A stretch of DNA of 64,000 nt from Bacteroidota bacterium (GCA_023387985.1 JAEWHC010000008.1:361410-425409), one strand, 5' to 3'. Positions 48,805-57,419 are shown, numbered from the stretch's first letter. The notes: a model not told the origin generated them from the sequence alone. A program made the numbers and translations.

Positions 48805-48812
48805 AAATACAT

Positions 48813-50477
48813 TTAGTTTATCATTACGTTGGCCCCTTTGATCATCAGGATGCCATCTGATTCTATTTTTACCATTGTTCCTTTCAGGTCAAGGTTGGCG
48901 CCTGCACTAATTTTTACATCCATGCTGGCACTGATCTTTATTTCCTGGTCATTCAATTCTATTTCGTTGCCATTCTGATCGGCGATGGAAACTTTCCTGC
49001 TGTCTTCTGAAAGGATGATTGTATTTCCCGCCGGCGTTGAAATTTCATGCACCAGTTTTTCATCATCCCATGTCCATTTCATTCCGTTCCTGCTGATCCA
49101 TACTTTTTTATAGTTTTCATCTTCCGGTACAGAGGCCGGTGGTTTATTCGGGCTGAACATGGAGCCAAGGATGACTGGATACCGCAAGTCATGGCCAAAA
49201 AAACCAATCACCACCTCATCGTCAATCTCCGGATACATCATCATGCCATAACCATCACCCGCATACATGGTGGCCATGCGTGCCCATATGGGTTCCTGCG
49301 CGTCAGCCCAATTGGAAGGTTTCACTTTAATGCGGTAAATGCCGTCGGGATCATCATCCAATTGGATGACAATGGCGCTCATCAATACAGGATGATCGGG
49401 GGCCTGGGCGATATTGAATTTTTCGCCATAGCTCAGGTTGCTGAGCCCAAATTGCAGATGGGTTGAAAAACTGCCCTCACTGAATTCCTGCAACACACCG
49501 GTTACGGGATAATCCCCGTCCACCAGGTCGTTCATCCCCGATATGCTGAGCCAAAAACCGGGCATGGCCTTTAACTGCGGCCGTAAATGCACAACACCAT
49601 TCCTCCGCGAATATTTTTTACGCCGGGTAATCCCGTTCAGCACCGCGCCGGTTTCCATCTGGTTCCAGAATCCATAGCGGGCATGTTCAATATTTCCCTG
49701 CGGGAATTTGCCCGGAACATCCGCATCCGCATCTTCCGCTTCTTGTTCCGCCTCCAGGGAGCTCAGATCCAGGCTGTTGATGTGTTCCTTATGCCTGTAC
49801 TTTCTCTCATCCTGCTCAAGATTCAGCGAAAAAAAATCGCCCTGTACAATGCCGAGCCTTGCATCCGGAGTGGCCGGCGCCGCGGGATCATGCAGGATAA
49901 TTTTATTTCCTTCCGTATATACATAACAGCCGTTGGCTTCTGCCCGCATGTTGAGAAAATCCCAATCTGTGGTTCCTGTTTTGGTGAATTGTTTATGGAT
50001 CACCATAAGCTGTTGCGCCACACCGGAAAGGTCTGCTTCGCAGCCGTTGTTTGAAATAATCTGTTCAATCATTTCCTTATCGTTCAATCCGGTATAGGTT
50101 TCAGTTTTGCGATTCAGTGAAAGCCTGACGGCAGCGGTTTTGCCGGTGACCGCCAGCCTGACGCCTGCCGATGTCATGGTGAATTTCGTACGGGCCACAA
50201 GGCCGTCAAATAATGTAATGGTATCAAGGTCTTTTACCGCTTCCACCTTCAGGGGCATACCGTCTATGCCCAGTTCCAGCAAAGCCATTGTTTCCGCATC
50301 GCCGCCCAGCCCGGGAATTTGTTTGAAAACAATCTCCGTGGACGTTATGTGCTGGTAGGCCGTTTTTACCGACAACGATTTCAACTCAAACGATGCAGGC
50401 AACGGATTTCCGTTCATCAATACCCGGCAATCGTATTGCGTATAATCTGTAAGCGGTATGTTTGGAACGATAGGCAT
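48813..50477 (-). CDS. eCIS spike protein (VgrG/gp5-like, Afp8-like)
   Basis: A 554-residue trimeric spike. The N-terminal part (about 1-350) is gp27-like (WDFLNMRAEANGCYVYTEGN, QFGLSNLSYGEKF); from about 365 comes the OB-fold gp5-type domain (YRIKVKPSNWADAQEPIWARM, MYPEIDDEVVIGFFGHD, PVILGSMFSPNKPP), and the last 90 residues form a beta-helix needle. The start overlaps the stop of the upstream Afp7-like gene by 1 bp. All expected domains are present and the length is normal. Confidence 0.93.
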   Translation of the reverse strand: MPIVPNIPLTDYTQYDCRVLMNGNPLPASFELKSLSVKTAYQHITSTEIVFKQIPGLGGDAETMALLELGIDGMPLKVEAVKDLDTITLFDGLVARTKFTMTSAGVRLAVTGKTAAVRLSLNRKTETYTGLNDKEMIEQIISNNGCEADLSGVAQQLMVIHKQFTKTGTTDWDFLNMRAEANGCYVYTEGNKIILHDPAAPATPDARLGIVQGDFFSLNLEQDERKYRHKEHINSLDLSSLEAEQEAEDADADVPGKFPQGNIEHARYGFWNQMETGAVLNGITRRKKYSRRNGVVHLRPQLKAMPGFWLSISGMNDLVDGDYPVTGVLQEFSEGSFSTHLQFGLSNLSYGEKFNIAQAPDHPVLMSAIVIQLDDDPDGIYRIKVKPSNWADAQEPIWARMATMYAGDGYGMMMYPEIDDEVVIGFFGHDLRYPVILGSMFSPNKPPASVPEDENYKKVWISRNGMKWTWDDEKLVHEISTPAGNTIILSEDSRKVSIADQNGNEIELNDQEIKISASMDVKISAGANLDLKGTMVKIESDGILMIKGANVMIN

Positions 50478-51124
50478 TAAATGGTGACTTTTTGCCTGAG
50501 GGTATTTAAATTTTCTTCCTTGGCTTTTTCAAGGGAAGCCGCCACATTGCCCGTTAAGGCGAATGAAGTGGACAAAAAACTGGCTATGCCGGTAACGGTA
50601 TCGTTTATGGCTTCCGGCATAAACCGGTCAAGGATATCGGTAGGTGAACCTTTCTGTACTTCCAGGAACGTTGCGGAAATGGTGGCCCGAAGCGGAATGC
50701 CGAGAGAATTGAACAACGTATAGTTAACTGCGTAGCTGTCTATTTCGCAGGTGAAAACAAATGATCCCCAAATCAGGATCAGTTTGGGCAGTTCCGGTTT
50801 TGTGCCCTGCGCCAATGCATTCAGTTCGGATTTGGAAGGCATTACCACCCCTTCAAATTTTTTGACTTCCAGCAAGACGTTCCTTTTGTCGCCGCTGGCG
50901 CCGGTACCGTCGATCAAAAAATCAAAGGACATCTTTTTTAGTTCAATGGCATTCAATGGGGAGGTTTGAACGGCACCGCCACCGGTCTGTGCCTGGTCTT
51001 TATTCAGGTTGGTTTCAATTTTATAACTGGCCGGATTGAACATGACATTGAAGATAAACGGGCGGTTCAGGTCCTTCAGCTCGAAGCTTTTAAACGACAG
51101 TATGATCATTTTCAGTAAGGCCAT
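50477..51124 (-). CDS. eCIS tube-initiator/spike adaptor (CIS_tube family, Afp7-like)
   Basis: A 215-residue protein resembling the N-terminal domain of the Afp7/Pvc7-type protein (CIS_tube, PF19266): RPFIFNVMFNPASYKIE (about 20-36), MSFDFLIDGTGASGDKRN and LPKLILIWGSFVFTCEIDSY. Homologues usually end in a LysM peptidoglycan-binding domain; none is evident here, the C-terminus being a helical tail (about 170-215). This protein joins spike and tube. It follows the DUF5908 gene after 3 bp and overlaps the spike gene by 1 bp. Confidence 0.8.
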   Translation of the reverse strand: MALLKMIILSFKSFELKDLNRPFIFNVMFNPASYKIETNLNKDQAQTGGGAVQTSPLNAIELKKMSFDFLIDGTGASGDKRNVLLEVKKFEGVVMPSKSELNALAQGTKPELPKLILIWGSFVFTCEIDSYAVNYTLFNSLGIPLRATISATFLEVQKGSPTDILDRFMPEAINDTVTGIASFLSTSFALTGNVAASLEKAKEENLNTLRQKVTI

Positions 51125-51127
51125 GTC

Positions 51128-51292
51128 CTAACGATGTTTATTTTCTTCAATAATCTCCAATACTTTTTCAACGGTTTTTTTAAGCAGGTCTTCCATCATT
51201 TTCTCCTGCTGATCGTCCACCTGAACCGGGGCGCCACCCGCATTGGGCTGCACTTCGGTGCGTATGACCACTTCATTGATGACTACCGGCAT
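51128..51292 (-). CDS. DUF5908 family small protein (Afp6-like position)
   Basis: A 54-residue protein, too short for most gene callers. It begins MPVVINEVVIRTEVQ, the typical opening of DUF5908 proteins, followed by a Gly-Ala linker and a charged C-terminal helix (MMEDLLKKTVEKVLEIIEEN). Its ATG overlaps the upstream tube gene's stop by one base (TAATG) and its stop is 3 bp before the Afp7-like gene, so it is firmly inside the operon. In the eCIS order it takes the slot between tube 2 and Afp7. Its structural role is unknown to me. Confidence 0.85.
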   Translation of the reverse strand: MPVVINEVVIRTEVQPNAGGAPVQVDDQQEKMMEDLLKKTVEKVLEIIEENKHR

Positions 51293-51729
51293 TACTGGTT
51301 GATGATTTTAAAATACTGGTAATAGAGTTCAAGGGTTTCAATGACCACCGCCCCGGATTCCGCATTGAAATTGCTGATGTTCCATTTAACCGGGTAGGCG
51401 TTCAAAAAGCGGTAGGCAATCAACGGTTCTTTACGGTCGTTGAGCAACGCTACAATCACAGATGCCGGCACAATGGAGAAATTTTCGATGGCATCTCTCG
51501 CCCAGTCTGTCAGCGCTGATCTTACGGCCAGTCCACGCTTTAAAACGAGCGGCGTGTAATTGGTACGCAGTGGCAATTTTTGCGTAAACCGGTTTTCGCC
51601 ACCTTCAAGTATGTCTTCGGTTTGCAGTTCCATGCCAATGCCGCTCACATCCTGGAATGCAATATCTGTTCGGTCATTGCTGATGTCGAAGCTTACCCAG
51701 AAAGAAAAGCCTACCGGAGGATACCCCAT
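51292..51729 (-). CDS. eCIS inner tube protein 2 (Afp5-like)
   Basis: A 145-residue tail-tube-family protein (gp19-like, PF06841). Features: FWVSFDISNDRTDIAFQDVSGIG, TNYTPLVLKRGL and LLNDRKEPLIAYRFLNAYPVKW, all classic of tube proteins. It has a glycine-containing loop (ILEGGENRFTQKLP) that differs from the other tube gene. In Afp/PVC the second tube protein connects the tube with the baseplate. It overlaps the DUF5908 gene by one base and starts 2 bp after the first tube gene. Confidence 0.92.
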   Translation of the reverse strand: MGYPPVGFSFWVSFDISNDRTDIAFQDVSGIGMELQTEDILEGGENRFTQKLPLRTNYTPLVLKRGLAVRSALTDWARDAIENFSIVPASVIVALLNDRKEPLIAYRFLNAYPVKWNISNFNAESGAVVIETLELYYQYFKIINQ

Positions 51730-51731
51730 TT

Positions 51732-52163
51732 TTAAACACTTTCAATGGTGAGGCCTTCGTGGGCAAGTTCAATGGATTCCACCGCCACTTCGTTGGCATC
51801 GCTTTTCAGGTCGGGAGCGGTTATTTTTACCGGGAAGGCGTTTTTTACCCGCCATAAAAACACAGGCTCATGCTGCTCGTTGAGCAAGGAAATGGAAACA
51901 TCGCGCCGCTCAATGTTGGCGAGGGATACCGTATTGAGCCATGCAAAAAATTCATTGTCCTGCCTGAACATTCCCCGCTTCAGGGTGATGTTGCCGTATT
52001 TCTGCAGTCCGGGCATTTTCAATTTATGGTATTCGGGGCTTGAACCGTCGCGGTACTCGATCAGCTCATTTTCAATATTGAGCCCGGTTACTTCGGAAAA
52101 GCCCAGTTTGGTTCCGCCCCATTCTACCCTGAAATGGAACTTTGGTAAGGGATAGTTTGCCAT
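51732..52163 (-). CDS. eCIS inner tube protein 1 (Afp1-like, major tube)
   Basis: A 143-residue tail-tube protein that should form most of the needle. The family features are clear: FHFRVEWGGTKLGFSEVTGLN, EYRDGSSPEYHKLKMPG, GNITLKRGMF and LLNEQHEPVFLWRVKNAFPV. A canonical tube length. It follows the sheath gene with a 22-bp gap. In Afp order the major tube precedes the sheaths; here it follows the sheath in transcription order, which is the arrangement in many Bacteroidota loci. Confidence 0.95.
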   Translation of the reverse strand: MANYPLPKFHFRVEWGGTKLGFSEVTGLNIENELIEYRDGSSPEYHKLKMPGLQKYGNITLKRGMFRQDNEFFAWLNTVSLANIERRDVSISLLNEQHEPVFLWRVKNAFPVKITAPDLKSDANEVAVESIELAHEGLTIESV

Positions 52164-52185
52164 ATAGTTTACGCTTTAAAAAATT

Positions 52186-53949
52186 TTAGGATACCGCGAG
52201 TTTATGAGAAAACCTCAGGATGATGAATTCTGCCGGGCGTACCACGGCAAGACCAACTTCCACGATCATCCGGCCTTCGAGGATGTCCACGCTGGTCATG
52301 GTTTGGTTGAGCCCCACCGCCGTGTAAAATGCATGCTCAGGCTTTATGCCCTGTAAGGCACCATCGCGCCACAGATTGGTGAGGTAATTATCGATCATTC
52401 CCTTTACCCGTACCCAGGTGTTCGCGTCATTCGGCTCAAACACAAACTGGCGGATTGCATTTTCTATGCTTTCTTCCACCATGTTGAAGAAGCGGCGGAC
52501 ATTTACGTATTTCCATTCGTTATTGTTTCCCGCAACAGTACGGGCTCCCCACACCAGTGTACCACGGCCCACGAAATTGCGGATGCAGTTGATTGATTTA
52601 CCGTTTTCGGCATCCACATTAAAATCTCCCTGGTCGGTATCGCTTAAAAATACCTGCGGACTCACCACGTTATTCACGGAAACATTGGCCGGCGCTTTCC
52701 ACACCCCTCTTGTACGGTCGGTGAAAGCGTAAAGACCGCAAACCGCGGCGGAAGGCGGAAGCACAACATTTTTACTGAGGAAAGCCTCTTTCATTTTGGC
52801 TTCAAACAGCGAATTGAAAAAGGGAGAAACCAGTTTAAAATAGGTATCATAAAGATTGGTGTAGCTGCTGTTGTCCACACCCTTGCCTTGCGCATAGGTA
52901 AAGTAACTGCCGGATGTGGGGTACAGCGCCACCGCTTTATTGCGGATAGCTTCAATGAGGTCGGTTTTTTCTGTATCGGCCTCCGTATAGTCGAATTCGT
53001 CTGCGCCGCTATCCAATGCATTCAGCTGGGTTTTAATTTTACCCAGGTTTTGTTTTAAGGAAAGTTTGCCGGCATCGTCGAAAATATCTTCCACTTTATT
53101 CACCGCTCTTTCCAGGTCAGCAAATTTCTGGTTGGCTGTACCTTTTTTTATTTTCTTGAAATAATCATCGTTCAGGTAATCCGAAAGTGCGGACAGCCGG
53201 AAAGTATCCTTTGCCATTTTATAACCGGCGCCATTAAGCAGTTCAGCCGATTGGTTGCTGCTTACGACATCATTATGGAAGCTCATCGTAATCTCCGCTT
53301 TCTCAAAATCATAGCTGTAAGTAGTCACCAGGTTGGGATAATAAGCCGCGCCGTATTTTATGGCATCAGGCGTATTGGAAATATGCTGGCGGAAATTGTC
53401 TCTGGATTCCGCGGCCGAATTGCCGCTGCGCACATCAATTACCACAAACTTGTCTTTCAATAACGTGGCTTTCAGCAGGGCGGCGTTGTAAAAACTGTAA
53501 TATTTGGCCAGGTCAGCTTCCCGCAGCAAGTCAGGAGCAAGTACCAGCGATACCTCATCGAGTATATCCAACACCTGCAGGGCATCGTTGTATTTGGATG
53601 TGGCAACAGTTTCCTTGTACGTATCAACCGAACAGATATAGCAAGGCCCGCCGCCATTGTCAAAATAATGCTTGACCGCATAGTAAAGGGTGTCATTATA
53701 AGCGGCTATTTCCGCGGATGCCGGCAGGTTCAGGTTGATTTGAACGGTGGCACTCGCTGCCTTTGGGCCGCCAAAATGCAGTTCATAGTCTGCCATTGAG
53801 CCAATTTTCTTTGCCTCGGTGTTGGTGAAAGGGCTTTTTTCCGTCACCCCAAAAAAGCAGGGAATCGCGGTTTCTACAGATGCTACGGATGGTGGAAGCT
53901 TTACAATTTCTTCAAGGTAAACGCCCGGAGTCTTATAACTCGTTGCCAT
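52186..53949 (-). CDS. eCIS contractile sheath protein (Afp2/3-like)
   Basis: A 587-residue contractile tail sheath. Opening TSYKTPGVYLEEIVKLPPSVASVETA is typical. The C-terminal half carries CGLYAFTDRTRGVWKAPANV, INCIRNFVGRGTLVWGARTV and EFIILRFSHKL, the conserved sheath core that makes the handshake strands. Residues about 250-400 include a variable, charged insertion (FRLSALSDYLNDDYFKKIKK) that would face outwards. There is only one sheath gene, against three (Afp2-4) in the Serratia Afp, so a homopolymeric sheath is expected. Confidence 0.95.
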   Translation of the reverse strand: MATSYKTPGVYLEEIVKLPPSVASVETAIPCFFGVTEKSPFTNTEAKKIGSMADYELHFGGPKAASATVQINLNLPASAEIAAYNDTLYYAVKHYFDNGGGPCYICSVDTYKETVATSKYNDALQVLDILDEVSLVLAPDLLREADLAKYYSFYNAALLKATLLKDKFVVIDVRSGNSAAESRDNFRQHISNTPDAIKYGAAYYPNLVTTYSYDFEKAEITMSFHNDVVSSNQSAELLNGAGYKMAKDTFRLSALSDYLNDDYFKKIKKGTANQKFADLERAVNKVEDIFDDAGKLSLKQNLGKIKTQLNALDSGADEFDYTEADTEKTDLIEAIRNKAVALYPTSGSYFTYAQGKGVDNSSYTNLYDTYFKLVSPFFNSLFEAKMKEAFLSKNVVLPPSAAVCGLYAFTDRTRGVWKAPANVSVNNVVSPQVFLSDTDQGDFNVDAENGKSINCIRNFVGRGTLVWGARTVAGNNNEWKYVNVRRFFNMVEESIENAIRQFVFEPNDANTWVRVKGMIDNYLTNLWRDGALQGIKPEHAFYTAVGLNQTMTSVDILEGRMIVEVGLAVVRPAEFIILRFSHKLAVS

Positions 53950-53953
53950 AATA

Positions 53954-55054
53954 TTACGTTTTTTGGTTAAGTAAAGGGATTGTTATGTTCGCAAGAGCAG
54001 TTTGGGTTTCCTGGTCATAGTGGCCGAAAGGATCTATACCCGCCGAATAGGTTTTATTGCTTTCAACAATGGAGAAAACATTGGGGTCATCCAGGTAAAA
54101 AGGGCCGGTATTAAAAGTGGCAGCCAATGCTTTATAACCTGCTGGCAATTCAGCCGGGCTGGCCGCAGGGGCCAGGTTTGCAGATTTTCCATTGAAGGTT
54201 GCTTTATTGCCGGTGGGTGTTCTGGAAGTGAGCAATGAGACTTTTAGTTTGGCCGGCGGCGCGGGAAAATGAAGTACAAAATTGTTTTCCTTGTATTGCT
54301 GGCTGGCGGCTGTAAAGCCAAACTCAAGGGCACTGCTCTCGATCACCACGGCAACAAGCGCATGCACCGGCATCTCCGCAGGCAGAATATAGACCGTAAG
54401 GTTTTCGGTAACATCGCCCGGGGCGAACTTTCTTTTAAGGCTGACCGCCGCGCTTTCAAATAACCGTTTTTCCAGTTCTTTTTCCAGGGCTTGCAAGTCA
54501 TTGGCCCTGCCGACATGGTAAACAACAGCATTCCATTCCAGTTGTGCAGGCGCTAACGAAATTTCCTGTGAAACCGGCCAGCTTTTAATCACCGCGTCAT
54601 TGAGTAGTGGATGAATGACCGGCAGAATATCCGCCTTCCCGATCAGTGCAGTGGAGGCGCCCAGGTTCCTGAATGGCTTTTGAACCCCGTTAAGGGTGTA
54701 CAACCCGGTATGCGCGGTGGGTTTGGCCACAAGTCTTTTTCTTCCAAAATCAAGACCACTGAAGCGGATGGCCTGTGGCCCGGAGGAGCAGAGGTAAAAT
54801 GTAAAGCGGGCCGGCAAAGGGGCTTTCATTTCGGGTCCGGTGGAGGTTTGCCGGTACGGCGCCCATACTTCGAGGTGGTTGGCCCTGTTTCTCACAAACC
54901 CGCCGGCATGGTGAATGGCTTTTTGCGTTTCATTTCCGATAACCCAACGCAGGGATTCATGGGAGCCGAGGTCCAGGTTGAAGCCGTCGGCATTGGTTTT
55001 GCGGAAGAAATTGCCGGTATAGCTGAGGCTCAATATGGAAGCCATGGTTCTCAT
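53954..55054 (-). CDS. Unrecognised eCIS protein between cap and sheath
   Basis: A 366-residue protein with no family recognised. It is beta-rich with two weak halves: residues about 1-190 (SLRWVIGNETQKAIHHAGGF, then a Pro-rich stretch) and about 190-366 (LEKELEKRLFESAAVSLKRKF, then ENLTVYILPAEMPVHALVAV). No transmembrane or signal segment. It overlaps the cap gene by 4 bp (ATGA) and is 4 bp before the sheath gene, so it is made together with them. Position suggests a cap or sheath-top adaptor, an inference only. Confidence 0.6.
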   Translation of the reverse strand: MRTMASILSLSYTGNFFRKTNADGFNLDLGSHESLRWVIGNETQKAIHHAGGFVRNRANHLEVWAPYRQTSTGPEMKAPLPARFTFYLCSSGPQAIRFSGLDFGRKRLVAKPTAHTGLYTLNGVQKPFRNLGASTALIGKADILPVIHPLLNDAVIKSWPVSQEISLAPAQLEWNAVVYHVGRANDLQALEKELEKRLFESAAVSLKRKFAPGDVTENLTVYILPAEMPVHALVAVVIESSALEFGFTAASQQYKENNFVLHFPAPPAKLKVSLLTSRTPTGNKATFNGKSANLAPAASPAELPAGYKALAATFNTGPFYLDDPNVFSIVESNKTYSAGIDPFGHYDQETQTALANITIPLLNQKT

Positions 55055-55647
55055 GTACGGGAAGTTTTGTGCAGTGCATTCGCCTGGGTTTCTAAAATCG
55101 GCGGGCCGCCGGGTTTATGATCATCATCCAGTATCGGCAGGCTTTTGAATTTGTACACCACCGAAGGATGGTAACGGCCGCCAAACATGCTCCAGAGATA
55201 ATTGGCCTGCTCAAAATTGAGGTTTACAAATTCTGCACGCACCGATTCCAGGCCTTCAGGAAATTTATCTCCAAGCAAAACGGTATCCATATCGAGTTTT
55301 GGATGGCCCTGGAAATACTGCACGATTTGCCCCAGCACCTGAATGCCGGTATAGTTGGTTGAGCTTTTACTGTAAAAGCTGAAGAGGCAGGTGATATTGA
55401 TCCATACCGGAGGTTGACGGTAAAGAATTTCGGTGGGTGTACGTATGAAATTTTCAGGTGTTTTCAGGTGGGCTTCTTCTTCAATGTTTACGATACTGGC
55501 GACGATCTTATTGTCAATCTGGTTGCTGTTCTCGTTTATATTGTTCAGGTTGGTAAATACAACAAAGCTGTCTGCAGCTCCTAAACCTTTCTTACGACGG
55601 ATGAATTCGTCCAGTTCTTTTTGCAGAAAGTCTATAAAGCTGTTCAT
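55051..55647 (-). CDS. eCIS cap/tail-terminator protein (DUF4255, Afp16/Pvc16-like)
   Basis: A 198-residue protein with the Pvc16 N-terminal (DUF4255) pattern: SFIDFLQKELDEFIRR near the N-terminus, FVVFTNLNNINENSNQ, IVNIEEEAHLKTP, PVWINITCLFSFYSKSSTNYTGI and FVNLNFEQANYLWSMFGGRYHPSVVYK. Caps the distal end of tube and sheath and stops polymerisation. It is the promoter-proximal gene of the operon, which is typical of Bacteroidota eCIS. Starts at 55647 with a promoter-like motif immediately upstream. Confidence 0.9.
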   Translation of the reverse strand: MNSFIDFLQKELDEFIRRKKGLGAADSFVVFTNLNNINENSNQIDNKIVASIVNIEEEAHLKTPENFIRTPTEILYRQPPVWINITCLFSFYSKSSTNYTGIQVLGQIVQYFQGHPKLDMDTVLLGDKFPEGLESVRAEFVNLNFEQANYLWSMFGGRYHPSVVYKFKSLPILDDDHKPGGPPILETQANALHKTSRT

Positions 55648-55960
55648 AACAATGAAAGCATAAAGCTATAAGGCCGCATTGGTATTGTCAATAGCGTAAT
55701 ATGTTATTTAATTGTTGGAGCGCATGCGTCATTTCCATCATTTGCACAAGTAAAATTCCTGGCAAAACCACCTTGTTTGGTTATGGATAACCTGGGCATC
55801 TGACCATAACCGTCCATTCTTTCGGCAAAGGACAGTGCATCTCAGCAAGAGCCCGCATATTGCCCTTTCATTCATCCTTTTTCATTGCACTTTTACCGAA
55901 ACAGCGGGTGTTTGGGCTTGGTTTTTGCGTAAACCATTGAAAAAATTACCTTTCGCCGAT
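55648..55960. other. 313-bp divergent intergenic region upstream of the eCIS operon
   Basis: Contains the start regions of the eCIS operon (minus) and the phosphodiester glycosidase gene (plus). Apart from the promoter candidate listed separately, no gene, hairpin or repeat array was seen. An in-frame ATG at 55835 would extend the plus-strand gene into this region but gives a worse N-terminus. Confidence 0.5.
55661..55691 (-). promoter_or_regulatory. Candidate promoter of the eCIS operon
   Basis: Read on the minus strand, TAGCTTTA at 55661-55668 is one mismatch from the TAnnTTTG -7 consensus and lies 14 bp before the cap-gene ATG. A TTG (-33-like) at 55689-55691 is separated by 20 bp, the expected spacing. 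This is the only promoter-like pair found near the operon start. Confidence 0.4.
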
Positions 55961-57412
55961 ATGAACCGCGTTTTACTATTTTCCATGATGTTTTTTGTTT
56001 TCTATGCCTGCACGCCCAGGGTACAGACTGCTCCCGGAACCACAGCTCCGGTGAAAGAAAAAAGCAGCCGCCAGGTTCCCGGGATCACCATTGATTCTGT
56101 GGCTTACCTGGTAGATACACTGCAATACTTTCCTGCCGGCCCGGGAAGCTGGTTTGCCGAATATGCCATCCGCGATAACAACCTGCCCCTCCACGTATTT
56201 GTAGTAAAAACCAATGTTCAGCATCCTTATGTATCGCTTGACCTGGTAATGAGCCATGATTCCATTGCCGGGCTGGAGACCACTTCTTCCATGGCCCGCC
56301 GCAAATCTGAGCCCGGGCTGAATTATTTCGCCGGGGTGAATGGTGATTTCTACAATACCCGCGGTGTGGTGGGACACCCGGTGCATGGCACAGCGAGCAA
56401 CGGCCAGCTCATCACCCGGCCCAACCAGGCGTATCACCTCGTTTTCAATAAAAACGACCGCATGGCTGTCGATCACCTGGGCTGGGAAGCCGAACTGCGC
56501 TACAAAGGCAGCCAGGTGAGTTTCAACTCCATAAACGATACCCTCAGCAAAAATCAGCCCCGCCTACTGAATGCCTACTGGAGCAAAGAATTTCACAATA
56601 AGGCGGGCGAACTGGTGTGGACGCTGGTTCCCGACATCAAGGGGCGCTACCGCATCGGCATTGTGGACAATAAAAAGCGGGCACTCACCATTCCCGAAGC
56701 GGGGTATGTGGTGGATTTCGCCGGCACCGCACCGGCAAACTGGCGAAATGCCCGGCCGGGAGATGCGGTGACGCTGAACCAAAAAATCAGGTTGAAATCC
56801 AAACCGGCTTTCAACGCGCAAATCGTTACCGGCGCACGGAATTATATACTCAAAGACGGAAAAATTTTCGACAAAGACTGGGCTGAGCGTCATCCCCGCA
56901 CTTCGTGGGGAACTACCCGAAACGGCGACACCATGATCATGGCGGTGGTGGATGGCCGCAGCAAGAGCTCCGTTGGCGTTACCACCTGGCAGCTTGCACA
57001 AATCATGAAATGGCTTGGTGCCACGGAAGCAGTTAACCTCGACGGTGGTGGCTCAAGCACGATGTACGTGTTGCCGAAAGGGGTAATGAATCACCCGAGT
57101 GACGGCCGCGAAAGGGCGGTGGCCAATGCCCTTTTTGCCGTAAGTTCGGCGCCGGAAAACAATAACGTTGCTTCTATTGCTGCCAACCATTTCCAGGTTC
57201 CGGTGAGCAAAGGCGATGTTGTGGATATTGAAGTGATGGGTTTCAACCGTTACGGAAATCTTGCAGCCCTCGATCCGGCGAAAATAAAACTCAGCGCGGC
57301 GGATGACCTCGGGCGCTTTTCCGGCAAAACCACATTTGTCGCCTCCGGCAAACCCGGTACCATTGAAATTGTATATGACAATAAATTAAGAACAAAAATA
57401 TTTTTGAAATAG
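55961..57412 (+). CDS. Phosphodiester glycosidase family lipoprotein
   Basis: A 483-residue lipoprotein (MNRVLLFSMMFFVFYAC, lipobox Cys17; start at 55961 chosen over an upstream ATG because of this signal). The NAGPA/phosphodiester glycosidase domain (PF09992, about 70-400) shows the family motifs VNGDFYN (D129) and NLDGGGSST with D361. Family members remove GlcNAc from phosphodiester-linked glycans (the mammalian uncovering enzyme) or trim bacterial wall or exopolysaccharide decorations. C-terminal about 90 residues form a beta-sandwich. The gene converges on the GH110 gene with 7 bp between stops. Confidence 0.85.
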   Translation: MNRVLLFSMMFFVFYACTPRVQTAPGTTAPVKEKSSRQVPGITIDSVAYLVDTLQYFPAGPGSWFAEYAIRDNNLPLHVFVVKTNVQHPYVSLDLVMSHDSIAGLETTSSMARRKSEPGLNYFAGVNGDFYNTRGVVGHPVHGTASNGQLITRPNQAYHLVFNKNDRMAVDHLGWEAELRYKGSQVSFNSINDTLSKNQPRLLNAYWSKEFHNKAGELVWTLVPDIKGRYRIGIVDNKKRALTIPEAGYVVDFAGTAPANWRNARPGDAVTLNQKIRLKSKPAFNAQIVTGARNYILKDGKIFDKDWAERHPRTSWGTTRNGDTMIMAVVDGRSKSSVGVTTWQLAQIMKWLGATEAVNLDGGGSSTMYVLPKGVMNHPSDGRERAVANALFAVSSAPENNNVASIAANHFQVPVSKGDVVDIEVMGFNRYGNLAALDPAKIKLSAADDLGRFSGKTTFVASGKPGTIEIVYDNKLRTKIFLK

Positions 57413-57419
57413 GGACTCA

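Noticed and set aside
30886..55647. Prophage, R-type bacteriocin or T6SS
   Set aside because: No capsid, terminase, holin, lysozyme, TssJLM membrane complex or ClpV is present, while DUF4157, CIS tape measure, Pvc16-like cap and AAA+ ATPase are specific to eCIS.
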